Below, piece after piece: positions 31,319-40,319 of a DNA stretch of 64,000 bases (within the stretch, counting starts at the first letter, position 1; the number at the start of each line of letters is the position of its first letter). The translations under genes and the position numbers were made by a program. Source of the stretch: Ga0077530 sp035565975 (GTDB lineage Bacteria; Pseudomonadota; Alphaproteobacteria; Rhizobiales; Hyphomicrobiaceae); NCBI GenBank assembly GCA_035565975.1, contig DATMRT010000045.1, positions 1 to 64,000 of the forward strand. The letters run 5' to 3'. A model generated the notes under the pieces. That model saw nothing but the letters and a program-made list of their open reading frames with translations, did not search any database and was not told where the DNA came from.

Positions 31319-32539
31319 TTAGAGAGGCCCGATGTCTTTGCACTCGTTGAGATCGACGGGCTGCATCACCGTGCTCTGCTCGATCACGGTGCCAAAATCG
31401 TACTCACCCTTCATTTCGGCTTTCGGCTTGGTTCTCAAGACGAAGTACGGCCGCTCGATCTGATGCGTCTTGGGATTGATGGACGTGTCGCCCAGGAACG
31501 TCCGACCCTTGAACGTCTCAATAGCCTCGACCGCCTTTGCGGGATCAGTGCTCTTCGCCGCGTCCATCGCCATGAGCGTCGTCTTCATCATGGCGTAGCC
31601 GGCCGCCGGAGCGTAGCCAGGTGGCACGCCATTGTTCTTCTTCTTGAACGCTTCCACGAACGCCTTGTTTTCGGGCGTATCCAGCGTCCAGTAGTAGTTC
31701 GTGCCGACGAGGAGGTTGTTGCGCATCTCCGGATCGAGCTGGACCAACTCTTCGACGCCGGACGACCACGACATGATCACGGGTTTCTTAGGGGTGAAGC
31801 CGAAGCCATGGATCTGGCGGAGCGCCGTGACGGCGTCGATACCGAAGTTGACCATGAAGATCGCGTCGGGGTTCGCTGCGACTGCCTTGGTGATGTAGGA
31901 GGAGAATTCCCGGTGGCCGAGCGGATGACGGTCGGCGCCGGCGATCGTCAGACCGTACTTCGGCGCCAGCAGCTCCGCATACTTCTGCAGTGACCAACCG
32001 AACGCATAGTCCGCGACTAGGAGATAGAGCGATTTGGCTTCTGGAAACGTCTTCTTGAAGGCTTTGAGGTTCGCGTCGACGGCCGTGTAGGCTGGCGCAG
32101 CCCACTGGAAGGCGTAACGGTGGCAGCGCTTTCCGGAGAGATCCTCCGTGCCGCCGCTGAAGACGTACATGACCTTGTTCTTGCGTGCGATCTCGGTGAC
32201 CGCAAGCCCGACTCCCGATGACCACGGGCCAACCATGAACTTCACCTTGTCGCCGTCGATCGCCTCCTGGGCGCGGCGGGTCGCGGTGCCGGCTTTGGTC
32301 TCGCTATCGCGCGTGATGTAATTGACCTTCTTCCCGCCGGCTTTGTAGCCGGCCTCATCGAGCGCAACCTTGGCGCCGAGGTCGAGGAGCGGGCCAACAT
32401 CGGCGTAAGGACCGCTGAACGGCCAGAGCCCGAGGACGGCCACCTCATCATCGGCCGCCTGGGCGGCTCCCCACGTTGCGCCGAGTGCTGCGAGGGCAGC
32501 ACCTGCCAACCAAGCTGTCAGTTTAGTCTTGCTCTTCAT
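31319..32539 (-). CDS. ABC substrate-binding protein, LivK/amide type (second system)
   Basis: A 406-residue periplasmic binding protein with a Sec-type signal (LTAWLAGAALAALGATWGAA...AQA). VAVLGLWPFSGPYADVGPLL opens the Peripla_BP_6 domain, and GVGLAVTEIARKNKVMYVFS and YTAVDANLKAFKK follow. It resembles the binding protein at 14442 only in overall family. The ligand is probably related to the substrate of the amidase and cysteine hydrolase in the same operon. Confidence 0.88.
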   Translation of the reverse strand: MKSKTKLTAWLAGAALAALGATWGAAQAADDEVAVLGLWPFSGPYADVGPLLDLGAKVALDEAGYKAGGKKVNYITRDSETKAGTATRRAQEAIDGDKVKFMVGPWSSGVGLAVTEIARKNKVMYVFSGGTEDLSGKRCHRYAFQWAAPAYTAVDANLKAFKKTFPEAKSLYLLVADYAFGWSLQKYAELLAPKYGLTIAGADRHPLGHREFSSYITKAVAANPDAIFMVNFGIDAVTALRQIHGFGFTPKKPVIMSWSSGVEELVQLDPEMRNNLLVGTNYYWTLDTPENKAFVEAFKKKNNGVPPGYAPAAGYAMMKTTLMAMDAAKSTDPAKAVEAIETFKGRTFLGDTSINPKTHQIERPYFVLRTKPKAEMKGEYDFGTVIEQSTVMQPVDLNECKDIGPL

Positions 32540-32623
32540 CCCAATCTCCCCATGCCATCAAGGGCCGTTAAATCACGTTCGGTGTCAGCATCAAGTCCTA
32601 TCAGCCCTGCCGTCCACACCGCG

Positions 32624-33337
32624 CTAAGCTCGACGCTCGTTGAAGCCTTCGACATTGTTGAGATAGTTGACACAAGTATCAACCGTCTCGACGTCGGCGA
32701 ACTTGGCATCGATGTCGTAGAGGTTCCAAGCGACCGCCCCAGGCACACGATCGCCGATGCACTCCCGCACGGCTATCGTGCGGAAGCCGTCCGCCAATCC
32801 ATCGCAGATCGTCGTTCGCACGCAGGCCGTCGCAGTCACACCAGTCACCAGGATCGTGTCCACCCCGCACGAGCGCAAATAGCCGGCCAAAGGCGTGCCG
32901 CTGAAGGCGCTCGCCCTCTTCTTCATCATCACCCATTCACCTTTCACCGGTGCGATACGGCTATCGATGGCCCACAGGTCCTCATCCGCGAGGCTGACGG
33001 CTTCGATCGGGATTTTGTGGTGCCACATCCCCATGTCAGTATGAGGATCATTAGGGTCGTTGTTCTGGTAAGCCGTCGTCACGTGGACAACGACGTGCCC
33101 GTTCTTGCGACATGCTTCGAGCAGGCGCTGCATGCCAGGTATGATTTCATTGTCCATCTTCGTCATGTCGCAGGTGAAGGGATTGCCGGGCCGCGTCCAT
33201 GCATTGGCGAGGTCGACGCTGACGATCGCGGGCTTTTTGCCGAAGCCAATGCGCCGCTGAAAGCCCCGTTCCTGATAGATCTTCGTGCTGGCGTCGAACG
33301 CCTTCTGCAGCATGGCGTCCAGATTCTCGATTTCCAT
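32624..33337 (-). CDS. Isochorismatase-like cysteine hydrolase (carbamoylsarcosine/maleamate amidase type)
   Basis: A 237-residue protein with the Asp-Lys-Cys triad of the family: Asp in AIVSVDLANAW, Lys in MMKKRASAFSG and Cys in TGVTATACVRTT, with the cis-peptide before it. The N-terminal half resembles N-carbamoylsarcosine amidohydrolase and maleamate amidase (NicF) more than nicotinamidase. ATG 33337 follows GAGGAG; an upstream start at 33373 is less likely. It is first in a long leftward operon and divergent from iclR, with operator-like palindromes between. Confidence 0.87.
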   Translation of the reverse strand: MEIENLDAMLQKAFDASTKIYQERGFQRRIGFGKKPAIVSVDLANAWTRPGNPFTCDMTKMDNEIIPGMQRLLEACRKNGHVVVHVTTAYQNNDPNDPHTDMGMWHHKIPIEAVSLADEDLWAIDSRIAPVKGEWVMMKKRASAFSGTPLAGYLRSCGVDTILVTGVTATACVRTTICDGLADGFRTIAVRECIGDRVPGAVAWNLYDIDAKFADVETVDTCVNYLNNVEGFNERRA

Positions 33338-33558
33338 TGCCCACTCCTCGTCCAGTAACTCCAGCTCGGCCAACCGGGGCTCTCTTCCTTCCCTTCACAG
33401 CCGAGCCGCAGACGCCCCGCCTTCACCAAACGATAGCTTCGCAAGCATCCGAGGCTAACGCAATCACTAGCGACAGCCTCGGCCGGATCAGCTCCGAAAA
33501 CTTCGATAGGCCGACAAGCTCACGCCAGCAATCGCAGCCGGACCTCAATTGCATATTC

Positions 33559-33575
33559 GTTCTACAGTGCAGAAC
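33559..33575. promoter_or_regulatory. IclR-type operator palindrome, site 1
   Basis: GTTCTACAGTGCAGAAC has perfect GTTCT/AGAAC arms around seven bases. IclR-family operators are short palindromes of this form. Site 2 at 33636 differs at two positions. Confidence 0.6.
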
Positions 33576-33635
33576 GGTAGGTTTCCGTATTCTCCTTGAC
33601 CCTTGTGCCAAGGGACAGCATGATACTTTCAGAAT

Positions 33636-33652
33636 GTTCTACACTGCAGAAT
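33636..33652. promoter_or_regulatory. IclR-type operator palindrome, site 2
   Basis: GTTCTACACTGCAGAAT lies directly before the iclR start and is 15 of 17 identical to site 1. Its overlap with an alternative ATG (33634) supports the later start at 33661 and suggests negative autoregulation. Confidence 0.55.
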
Positions 33653-33660
33653 TGTGGGCG

Positions 33661-34464
33661 ATGGCAGTCGACAGAAACCGATTCATTGCGTCAGCCGCAG
33701 GAACATTCGAACTCCTCGAGGTTTTCGGAGAGCACCAGGGCCAGATGTCGCTCTCGGCGCTCGCAGCTAAGGTCGGCAGGCCGAAAAGCAGCGTGCACCG
33801 CGGTCTGGCGACATTGATTGGCATCGGCTTTGTCGAACAGGATCCGAGCACCGCACACTACCGACTGACGTTGAAGATGTGGCGGATCGGCATGGCCGCC
33901 CTGGCGGATTTCGATCTGGTGACATTGTCGCGTCCGCATCTTGAGCGCCTCATGACGGCCGCCGATGAGACCGTGCATCTCTCGATGCTCGATCCTTCGG
34001 GAGACGTGATCTATGTCGCGAAGGTCGAGAGCGCGCGGTCGATCCGCGTGCAGACGCAGCTTGGAAAGCTCAACCCGTCACATCTGACTGCGACCGGCAG
34101 GGCGATCATCGCGTTCCGGAAGGACATGACCGAAAAAGTCCTTGCGCGACCACTCAAGCCGGTAACTCCCCTCAGCATCGTCGATCCAAAACGCGTTCGC
34201 GCTGTCTTGGATGATGTGGCGCGCAAGGGCGTTGCCATCACAAAGGGCGAGAACCACGTCGAGATGGGCGGGATCGCCGCCCCCATACGCGACCACAGCG
34301 GAGAAGTGGTCGCGTCTTGTGGCGTCGCCATTCCTATATTCCGCATGGATCGAAAGCTCATCGAGCGGTGCACACCGTTCGTCATCAATGCCGCTGCTGC
34401 TATCTCCGAAGGGCTCGGCTACCAGCCCGGCGTTCGTTCAGCCAAGCGGCGTGGAGCGCCCTGA
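33661..34464 (+). CDS. IclR-family transcriptional regulator
   Basis: A 267-residue regulator with an N-terminal winged helix (LSALAAKVGRPKSSVHRGLA, residues about 25-50) and an IclR effector domain (about 80-255: TVHLSMLDPSGDVIYVAKVE, LTATGRAIIAF, HVEMGGIAAPIRD, VASCGVAIPIFRMD). IclR proteins bind aromatic or small organic acid effectors and repress or activate catabolic operons. ATG 33661 is chosen because the operator-like palindrome at 33636-33652 overlaps the alternative start at 33634. It is followed after one base by the acyl-CoA synthetase ATG, so it is co-transcribed with the rightward genes while facing the leftward operon. Confidence 0.9.
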   Translation: MAVDRNRFIASAAGTFELLEVFGEHQGQMSLSALAAKVGRPKSSVHRGLATLIGIGFVEQDPSTAHYRLTLKMWRIGMAALADFDLVTLSRPHLERLMTAADETVHLSMLDPSGDVIYVAKVESARSIRVQTQLGKLNPSHLTATGRAIIAFRKDMTEKVLARPLKPVTPLSIVDPKRVRAVLDDVARKGVAITKGENHVEMGGIAAPIRDHSGEVVASCGVAIPIFRMDRKLIERCTPFVINAAAAISEGLGYQPGVRSAKRRGAP

Positions 34465-34465
34465 G

Positions 34466-35980
34466 ATGCAAGCGGGGGCCGCGAGCACCGTTGTGGGTGA
34501 GATCGGCCGCCATTGGTCCCGTGTGTCGCCGGATGCCATCGCGTTGGAAGATGGATCGGCGGCACTTACCTATCGGCAGCTGCATGAGCGCGTGGATCAC
34601 CTCGCGGCGCGTCTGATCCACAAAGGAACACGCCGCGGGGATGTCGTCTCTGCAGTGTTGCCGAACGGCTGCGATTGCATTGTGGTCGTACTTGCCGCTG
34701 CGCGTGCCGGCGCCGTGTTCTGCCCGCTCAATCCGCGCTTCACAGCGCCTGAGCTGGCGAGGCTCGTGCGCGTCGCCAAGCCCCGGGCCGTGCTCGTCAA
34801 CGGCAATCGCCATCCTGCGTTCGCCGATCCCGCGCTTCTGCAGCTTTGCCCCGATGAGATCATCGTCGAGGTCGACACGCCCGAGGAACGATCGTCGGCG
34901 GCCGATGTGCCTCTCTCAGCAGAGCCAGCGGATTTCTTCAGCCTGATGTTCACGTCCGGCACCACCGGAGAACCGAAAGGTGCTCTGGCGACGCACCTTG
35001 CGCGCATGACCTGGATATCGAACGGCATCGTCGAGTTCGGCCTGACACGTGACGATCTCTATCTCAGTGCCATGCCGCTCGTGCACTCGGCAGGCTTGAC
35101 ACTGGCGCTGATGCACCTCGAGGCCGGCGCACGCGTGCGTCTCATGCCGCGTTTCGATGCGCATAACTTCCTTCGTCTCGTTTCGGAAGAGAAGATCACG
35201 TCGGCGCTGGCGGTGCCGACGATGCTTGCGATGCTTCTGACTGAGCTCGATGACAGTCGCGCAGAATACGATCTATCGAGCCTGCGTCGGCTCCTAACGT
35301 GCGGCGCGCCCTTGTCGCAGGCAACAAAGAGAGCAGTTCTAAGACGGCTCTCGCCGCAACTCTTTGATTTCTACGGCGCCACCGAATCCAACAGCATGAC
35401 GGTGCTGCACCCGCGCGATCAGGTGCGCAAGGCACGCTCAGTCGGCAAGCCGTTCCCGAATGTGAAGATCAAAATTGCAGGCCCGTCCGGCGAGGCGCTG
35501 CCATCACGCCAAGTCGGCGAGGTCTGGAGCCTCAATCCATCGACGATGAGCCGCTACCTCGATGCGCCGGAGGCAACAGCCGCTGCCTTCTCCGGTCGAT
35601 GGTACCGCACGGGCGACCTCGGCTATCTCGACGAGGAGGGCTATCTCCATCTCGTCGGTCGAGTGCAAGAGATGATCATCAGCGGCGGCATGAACATCTA
35701 TCCGCCGGAAATAGAGAGCGTCCTGATGGAGCATCCCAAGATCCGCGACTGCGCGGTGGTGGGAATGACGGACGAGACATGGGGGCAGGTGGTAAAGGCA
35801 TTCATCGCCCTTAACGACGAGACGCGGCTGACGCTCGAGGAGGTGCAGTCGCACTGTAAGCAGCAACTTGCGGATTTCAAGAAGCCGAGACAGATCGAGA
35901 TCGTTGGCGAGATTCCGCGCAATGCAGGAGGCAAAATCGTCAAGTCGGCCCTGACGAACGCGCTCAACCATCCAGCGTAG
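34466..35980 (+). CDS. Class I adenylate-forming acyl-CoA synthetase
   Basis: A 504-residue AMP-dependent synthetase/ligase. MFTSGTTGEPKG is the ATP P-loop, FDFYGATE the adenine-binding motif, YRTGDLGYLDEEGYL the A8-preceding Asp region, GRVQEMIISGGMNIYPPEIE the hinge, and IPRNAGGKIVKS supplies the catalytic Lys. It activates a carboxylic acid to its CoA thioester; the acid is not identifiable. The ATG lies one base after the iclR stop. Placed with transport and monooxygenase genes, it likely acts on the degradation product of the imported compound. Confidence 0.92.
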   Translation: MQAGAASTVVGEIGRHWSRVSPDAIALEDGSAALTYRQLHERVDHLAARLIHKGTRRGDVVSAVLPNGCDCIVVVLAAARAGAVFCPLNPRFTAPELARLVRVAKPRAVLVNGNRHPAFADPALLQLCPDEIIVEVDTPEERSSAADVPLSAEPADFFSLMFTSGTTGEPKGALATHLARMTWISNGIVEFGLTRDDLYLSAMPLVHSAGLTLALMHLEAGARVRLMPRFDAHNFLRLVSEEKITSALAVPTMLAMLLTELDDSRAEYDLSSLRRLLTCGAPLSQATKRAVLRRLSPQLFDFYGATESNSMTVLHPRDQVRKARSVGKPFPNVKIKIAGPSGEALPSRQVGEVWSLNPSTMSRYLDAPEATAAAFSGRWYRTGDLGYLDEEGYLHLVGRVQEMIISGGMNIYPPEIESVLMEHPKIRDCAVVGMTDETWGQVVKAFIALNDETRLTLEEVQSHCKQQLADFKKPRQIEIVGEIPRNAGGKIVKSALTNALNHPA

Positions 35981-36051
35981 TCGCCACAGTGCTATCGCAT
36001 ATCAAAGCGCCCGGAAAACGGGCCTCTCGTAAACACAGTCAGGAGGAAACA

Positions 36052-37092
36052 ATGCCAATAAGAGAAAGTCTGAGTGTTGGCGCTTGCCGTGGATCGCTGG
36101 CGATCGGGTTGGCCTGCCTTGTCGCCGCCGCGGTGACTGGGCCCGCACGAGCTGAAGTTTCCGAACTACGCATCGTGCGACAGTTCGGCATTCACTATCT
36201 GCCTCTCGTGATCATGGAACATGAGCATTTGATCGAGAAGGCCGCTGCGGCTGACGGCCGAAAGGATCTCAAGATAACCTGGGCGCGCCTGTCCGGCGGC
36301 GCTTCGGTCAACGATGCTCTGCTAGCGAAAGCCGTGGACCTCTCCGCCGGGGGCGTCGGCCCGCTCCTTGTGCTCTGGGACCGAAGCAAGGGCGGCAAGG
36401 GCGACGTGAAAGCGCTCGCCGCGGTGAGCGACGTCCCCATGACGCTCACCACCCGTAATCCCAAGATCAAATCAATCGAAGATTTCACCGAGCAGGACAA
36501 GATCGCGCTTCCGGCCGTCAAGACGTCAATGCAGGCGGTGACGCTGCAGATGGCAGCGGCGAAGAAGTGGGGGCCGAAAGAGTTCGAGCGCCTGGACCGT
36601 TTCACGATGTCGCTGCCTCATCCCGATGCGACGACGGCCATGCTGTCGGGCGCGGGTCAGATCAACTCCCATTTCACCGCCGCCCCGTTTGACTTCATCC
36701 AGTTGAAGACGCCCGGCATCCATGCGGTGCTCGACAGCTATGAGGTCTACGGCGGCCCTGCCACGCTCATCCTCCTCTATGCGGCTCAGAGCTTCTGCGA
36801 CGACAATCCGAAGACGTGTCAGACCGTCATCAAGGCGATGGGACAGGCAATGGATCTCGTGCGGTCTGACAAGAAGCGCGCCGCCGAGATCTACCTGAGC
36901 ACAACCAAAGAAAAAACGACGGTTCAAGATCTCGTCGCAATGCTCGAGAACCCAAAGATCCAGTTCCGTCTCGAGCCGAGTGCGACGATGCCCGCCGCCG
37001 AATTCTTGCATTCCATCGGCCGCATCAAGAACAAGCCAGCCTCGTGGAAGGACTACTTCTTCTCCTTCTCGCATGGCCTGAGCGGTAGCTGA
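36052..37092 (+). CDS. ABC binding protein, SsuA/TauA/NitT type
   Basis: A 346-residue periplasmic protein with a Sec signal (SLAIGLACLVAAAVTGPARA). VSELRIVRQFGIHYLPLVIM, ITWARLSGGASVNDALLAKA and VDLSAGGVGPLLVLWDRSKG fit the NMT1/SsuA-like family that binds sulfonates, nitrate, taurine or thiamine precursors. ATG 36052 has AGGAGG at 36041-36046. It heads a three-gene transporter ending at 38832. Confidence 0.88.
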   Translation: MPIRESLSVGACRGSLAIGLACLVAAAVTGPARAEVSELRIVRQFGIHYLPLVIMEHEHLIEKAAAADGRKDLKITWARLSGGASVNDALLAKAVDLSAGGVGPLLVLWDRSKGGKGDVKALAAVSDVPMTLTTRNPKIKSIEDFTEQDKIALPAVKTSMQAVTLQMAAAKKWGPKEFERLDRFTMSLPHPDATTAMLSGAGQINSHFTAAPFDFIQLKTPGIHAVLDSYEVYGGPATLILLYAAQSFCDDNPKTCQTVIKAMGQAMDLVRSDKKRAAEIYLSTTKEKTTVQDLVAMLENPKIQFRLEPSATMPAAEFLHSIGRIKNKPASWKDYFFSFSHGLSGS

Positions 37093-37094
37093 CG

Positions 37095-37970
37095 ATGCTG
37101 GTGGGTGACGCCAAGGCGAGGACGGCTGCTGCTGAAGTGCGGGACGGCAGCGGTCAGCCTCGGGCGCATGAGAGCGATGTAACCACGGGCGCAGAGGCTG
37201 TCCTCGCCGGGCGCGGCGTCACCTTGCAGTACAAGACCCCAGACCATCTTGTGGTTGCGACCTACCGCGTGGATTTCGATGTCCACGCGTCGGATCGCTT
37301 TGTGGTTCTGGGGCCTTCCGGCTGCGGGAAGTCGACCCTTCTCAAGGCCGTGGGCGGATACATCGCGCCCGCGGAAGGGGAAATCCGTCTCAAGGGAGAG
37401 CTGATCCGAAAGCCCGGACCAGATCGGATCATGGTGTTCCAGGAGTTCGACCAGCTTCTTCCCTGGAAGTCGGTTCGCCAAAACGTCACGTTCGCGTTGA
37501 CGGAAAGCGGGCGCGCCTCGGGCAAGGCGGCCGACGACCGGGCGATGCACTACATCGAGAAAGTGAAGCTCACAAAATTCGCCGACTCTTATCCCCACAC
37601 GCTCTCGGGGGGCATGAAGCAGCGCGTCGCGATCGCCCGCGCCATGGCCATGGAACCTGAGATCCTGCTGATGGATGAACCTTTCGCGGCACTCGATGCG
37701 CTGACCAGGCGAAGGATGCAGGACGAACTCCTGCAGCTCTGGGACGACACACGCTTCACCATGATGTTCGTCACGCACTCGATAGAGGAGGCTGTGCTGC
37801 TGAGCTCGCGCATCCTACTGCTGTCGCCTCATCCGGGACGTGTGCGCGCCGAGTTCAATAGCAACGGCAAGGATGAGATCGAGCCTCTGACGGGAAAGAG
37901 GCTCTCCGTCGCAATCCACGATCTCCTCTTCGCCGATCAACCGGATCCCGAGGACGACGATCATGGCTGA
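37095..37970 (+). CDS. ABC ATPase, SsuB/TauB type
   Basis: A 291-residue ATPase with Walker A GPSGCGKSTLLKAV, signature LSGGMKQRVAIARAMAM, Walker B ILLMDEPFAALDALTR and switch VTHSIEEAVLLSS. The family fits nitrate/sulfonate/taurine importers. About 35 N-terminal residues before the ATPase fold are unusual, so the true start may be downstream. It overlaps the permease gene by 8 bases. Confidence 0.9.
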   Translation: MLVGDAKARTAAAEVRDGSGQPRAHESDVTTGAEAVLAGRGVTLQYKTPDHLVVATYRVDFDVHASDRFVVLGPSGCGKSTLLKAVGGYIAPAEGEIRLKGELIRKPGPDRIMVFQEFDQLLPWKSVRQNVTFALTESGRASGKAADDRAMHYIEKVKLTKFADSYPHTLSGGMKQRVAIARAMAMEPEILLMDEPFAALDALTRRRMQDELLQLWDDTRFTMMFVTHSIEEAVLLSSRILLLSPHPGRVRAEFNSNGKDEIEPLTGKRLSVAIHDLLFADQPDPEDDDHG

Positions 37971-38832
37971 TACGGCTGCCAAGCGCCCGGCGTACATTCG
38001 TGAGGTCACCGACGACGGCGACTACGGCACTGTCGAGAAGTCGCTGTCGATCTGGGAGCGCGCTTATCGGATCGAGCCGCTGCGAAAGGCCGTCCTGCTC
38101 ATTATTTTGGCGTGCGTCTGGCAGGCCTACGCGCTCAACCTCAACAATTCCCTTCTGTTCCCGACCTTCAGCGAGACGATCGCGGCCTTGTGGACGAACA
38201 TCACGACACTAGGCCTTCTCGGGAAAGTCTGGATGTCGATCAGCGTGCTCGCACGCGGCTATCTCATCGGGCTTGTCCTTGCGGCGACTCTGACGGTGCT
38301 GGCGATGAACACTCGCATCGGCAGGGACCTCCTCGAGATCCTCACGTCGATGTTCAACCCGCTGCCGGCAATCGCGTTGTTGCCGCTCGCGCTACTGTGG
38401 TTCGGTCTCGGCAATCAAAGCTTGATCTTTGTCCTGATCCACTCTGTGCTATGGCCGGTGGCGCTGAACACGCACGCAGGCTTCCTGGCGGTATCGAACA
38501 CGCTGCGCATGGTCGGCCGCAACTACGGGCTTTCGAGCCTCCGCCTCGTCGTGAAGATCCTGATCCCCGCCGCGCTGCCCAGCATTCTCGCTGGCCTTAA
38601 GATCGGCTGGGCCTTCGCGTGGCGCACGCTCATCGCCGCAGAACTTGTTTTCGGAGCGAGTTCGGGCGCCGGCGGACTTGGCTGGTTCGTCTTCGAACGT
38701 AAGAACGACCTGGATATTCCCGGCGTCTTTGCCGGCCTGCTGGCCGTCATTCTGATTGGCCTCTTCGTCGAGTACGTGATCTTCCGCCGGCTGGAGCAGC
38801 GGACGATCGTCCGATGGGGGATGCAGCAGTAA
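37963..38832 (+). CDS. ABC permease, SsuC/TauC type
   Basis: A 289-residue BPD_transp_1 permease. LLFPTFSETIAALWTNI, RGYLIGLVLAATLTVLAMNT, FNPLPAIALLPLALLWFGLG and AWRTLIAAELVFGASSGAGG match SsuC/TauC. About six hydrophobic segments follow a 45-residue polar N-terminus. It completes the importer with the two preceding genes. Confidence 0.9.
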   Translation: MADTAAKRPAYIREVTDDGDYGTVEKSLSIWERAYRIEPLRKAVLLIILACVWQAYALNLNNSLLFPTFSETIAALWTNITTLGLLGKVWMSISVLARGYLIGLVLAATLTVLAMNTRIGRDLLEILTSMFNPLPAIALLPLALLWFGLGNQSLIFVLIHSVLWPVALNTHAGFLAVSNTLRMVGRNYGLSSLRLVVKILIPAALPSILAGLKIGWAFAWRTLIAAELVFGASSGAGGLGWFVFERKNDLDIPGVFAGLLAVILIGLFVEYVIFRRLEQRTIVRWGMQQ

Positions 38833-38923
38833 TGGCACTTGCTGGTGTGCGGATCGATGAGCATGGCGCGTGGTCCAAGCCCGCCATGAACGCAATTGTC
38901 CTTGAGCTAACTGGGAGCCTCCG

Positions 38924-40252
38924 ATGAAGAAAAAGCAGCTTCATCTCAATCTCTTCATCTACGGCCGCGGTCATCACGAGGCCGCTTGGCGCCATCCACG
39001 CGCGTCGAAGCGGTCACTGATGGACATCGAGCACTACATCGAGTGCGCGAAAAAGGCGGAAGCGGCCCATTTCGATTCGATCTTCCTGGCGGATGTGCTG
39101 AACCTGCCGCCGGATGTCGATATCTCGGCGCGCATCTGGCTCGAGCCGCTCACAACACTGAGCGCCGTCGCCCATGCGACCAGCCGCATCGGCCTCATCG
39201 GGACTGCATCCACCACGCATACCGAGCCGTTCAATCTTGCGCGCCAGTTCTGTTCGCTCGACCACATCAGCCAGGGGCGTGCCGGCTGGAACATCGTGAC
39301 GTCATTCAGCAATGCCGGCAGTCGAAACTATGGCGGCGGCGGGCGGCTTTCGCACGCGGAACGCTACGACGTCGGCGAGGAGTTTGTAAAAGTCACGAAG
39401 GAGCTCTGGAACAGCTGGCGCGACGATGCCGTCGTCGATGACCGTGAGGGTGGCGTCTTCATCAACAAGCATCACGTCAAGGTGATCGATCACAAAGGCC
39501 AAAACTTCGAAGTGGCTGGACCGCTCAATCTGCCGCGAAGTCCGCAAGGCTGGCCGGTGCTGGTACAGGCCGGCTCCTCCGATACCGGCAAGGCATTTGC
39601 GGCACGCCATGCCGAGGCGGTATTCACCGCACATATTCAGAAAGGTACGGCTCAGGAATTCTATCGCGACCTCAAGTCTCGCGTCGTGGACGCGGGGCGC
39701 GCGGTAGATCAGCTCCTCGTGCTTCCGGGGATCAGCGCCATGATCGCCGGCACTGAAACCGAAGCCAATCGACTGCAGCAGGAACTCAACGAGCTGGCCG
39801 ACACGAAGATTGGCCTGACCCGCCTATCCGATCGGTTCGATGGGTATGATTTCTCCGGCATCAAGCTCGATCAGGTGTTGCGCCCGGAGGATTTCCCGGA
39901 TCCCGCGGAGAACCAGAGCTCGCGCGGACGCACCGAGCTGATTGTCGGCGCGGTGCGCCGGGAACAGCTCACCATGCGGCAATTGCTGGCCAAGCTGGCT
40001 GGTGCGCGCGGCCATTTCGTCATCGCGGGGACACCCGAGCAGGTAGCGGACGTCATGGAAGACTGGATCGACAGCGGTGCCGCCGACGGCTTCAACGTGA
40101 TGCCCCCGGTGCTGCCGTGGATGCTGGACGCGTTCACGCAGGAGGTCGTCCCGATACTGAAGCGCAGAGGGCGGTTCCGCGCCGAGTACGAAGGGCGCAC
40201 GCTACGGGACCACTACGGACTGAAGCGGCCGGATAATTCTGAGATGACCTGA
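38924..40252 (+). CDS. FMN-dependent monooxygenase, NtaA/SnaA/DszA type
   Basis: A 442-residue flavin-dependent monooxygenase of the luciferase-like bacterial group. QLHLNLFIYGRGHHEAAWRH, HFDSIFLADVLNLPPDV, TTHTEPFNLARQFCSLDHIS and GRAGWNIVTS are diagnostic of the NtaA/SnaA/DszA/SoxA family, which oxidises nitrilotriacetate, EDTA, dibenzothiophene sulfone and similar compounds with FMNH2 from a separate reductase. No reductase gene is adjacent. It follows the SsuABC-like transporter by 91 bases in the same direction, so the transporter likely imports its substrate. Confidence 0.9.
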   Translation: MKKKQLHLNLFIYGRGHHEAAWRHPRASKRSLMDIEHYIECAKKAEAAHFDSIFLADVLNLPPDVDISARIWLEPLTTLSAVAHATSRIGLIGTASTTHTEPFNLARQFCSLDHISQGRAGWNIVTSFSNAGSRNYGGGGRLSHAERYDVGEEFVKVTKELWNSWRDDAVVDDREGGVFINKHHVKVIDHKGQNFEVAGPLNLPRSPQGWPVLVQAGSSDTGKAFAARHAEAVFTAHIQKGTAQEFYRDLKSRVVDAGRAVDQLLVLPGISAMIAGTETEANRLQQELNELADTKIGLTRLSDRFDGYDFSGIKLDQVLRPEDFPDPAENQSSRGRTELIVGAVRREQLTMRQLLAKLAGARGHFVIAGTPEQVADVMEDWIDSGAADGFNVMPPVLPWMLDAFTQEVVPILKRRGRFRAEYEGRTLRDHYGLKRPDNSEMT

Positions 40253-40319
40253 AAGCAGGCAGGCGTGCCGACCAGGCGCCCACAAGCGCGCCGCCCCACA
40301 GCCGGATCCGGCTGCGTCG

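Larger units (their letters stand above)
33338..33660. other. Divergent promoter region of the catabolic operons
   Basis: A 323-base gene-free region between the cysteine hydrolase and iclR starts. It holds two palindromes, GTTCTACAGTGCAGAAC and GTTCTACACTGCAGAAT, spaced 77 bases apart. No convincing -35/-10 pairs were assigned. Confidence 0.6.
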
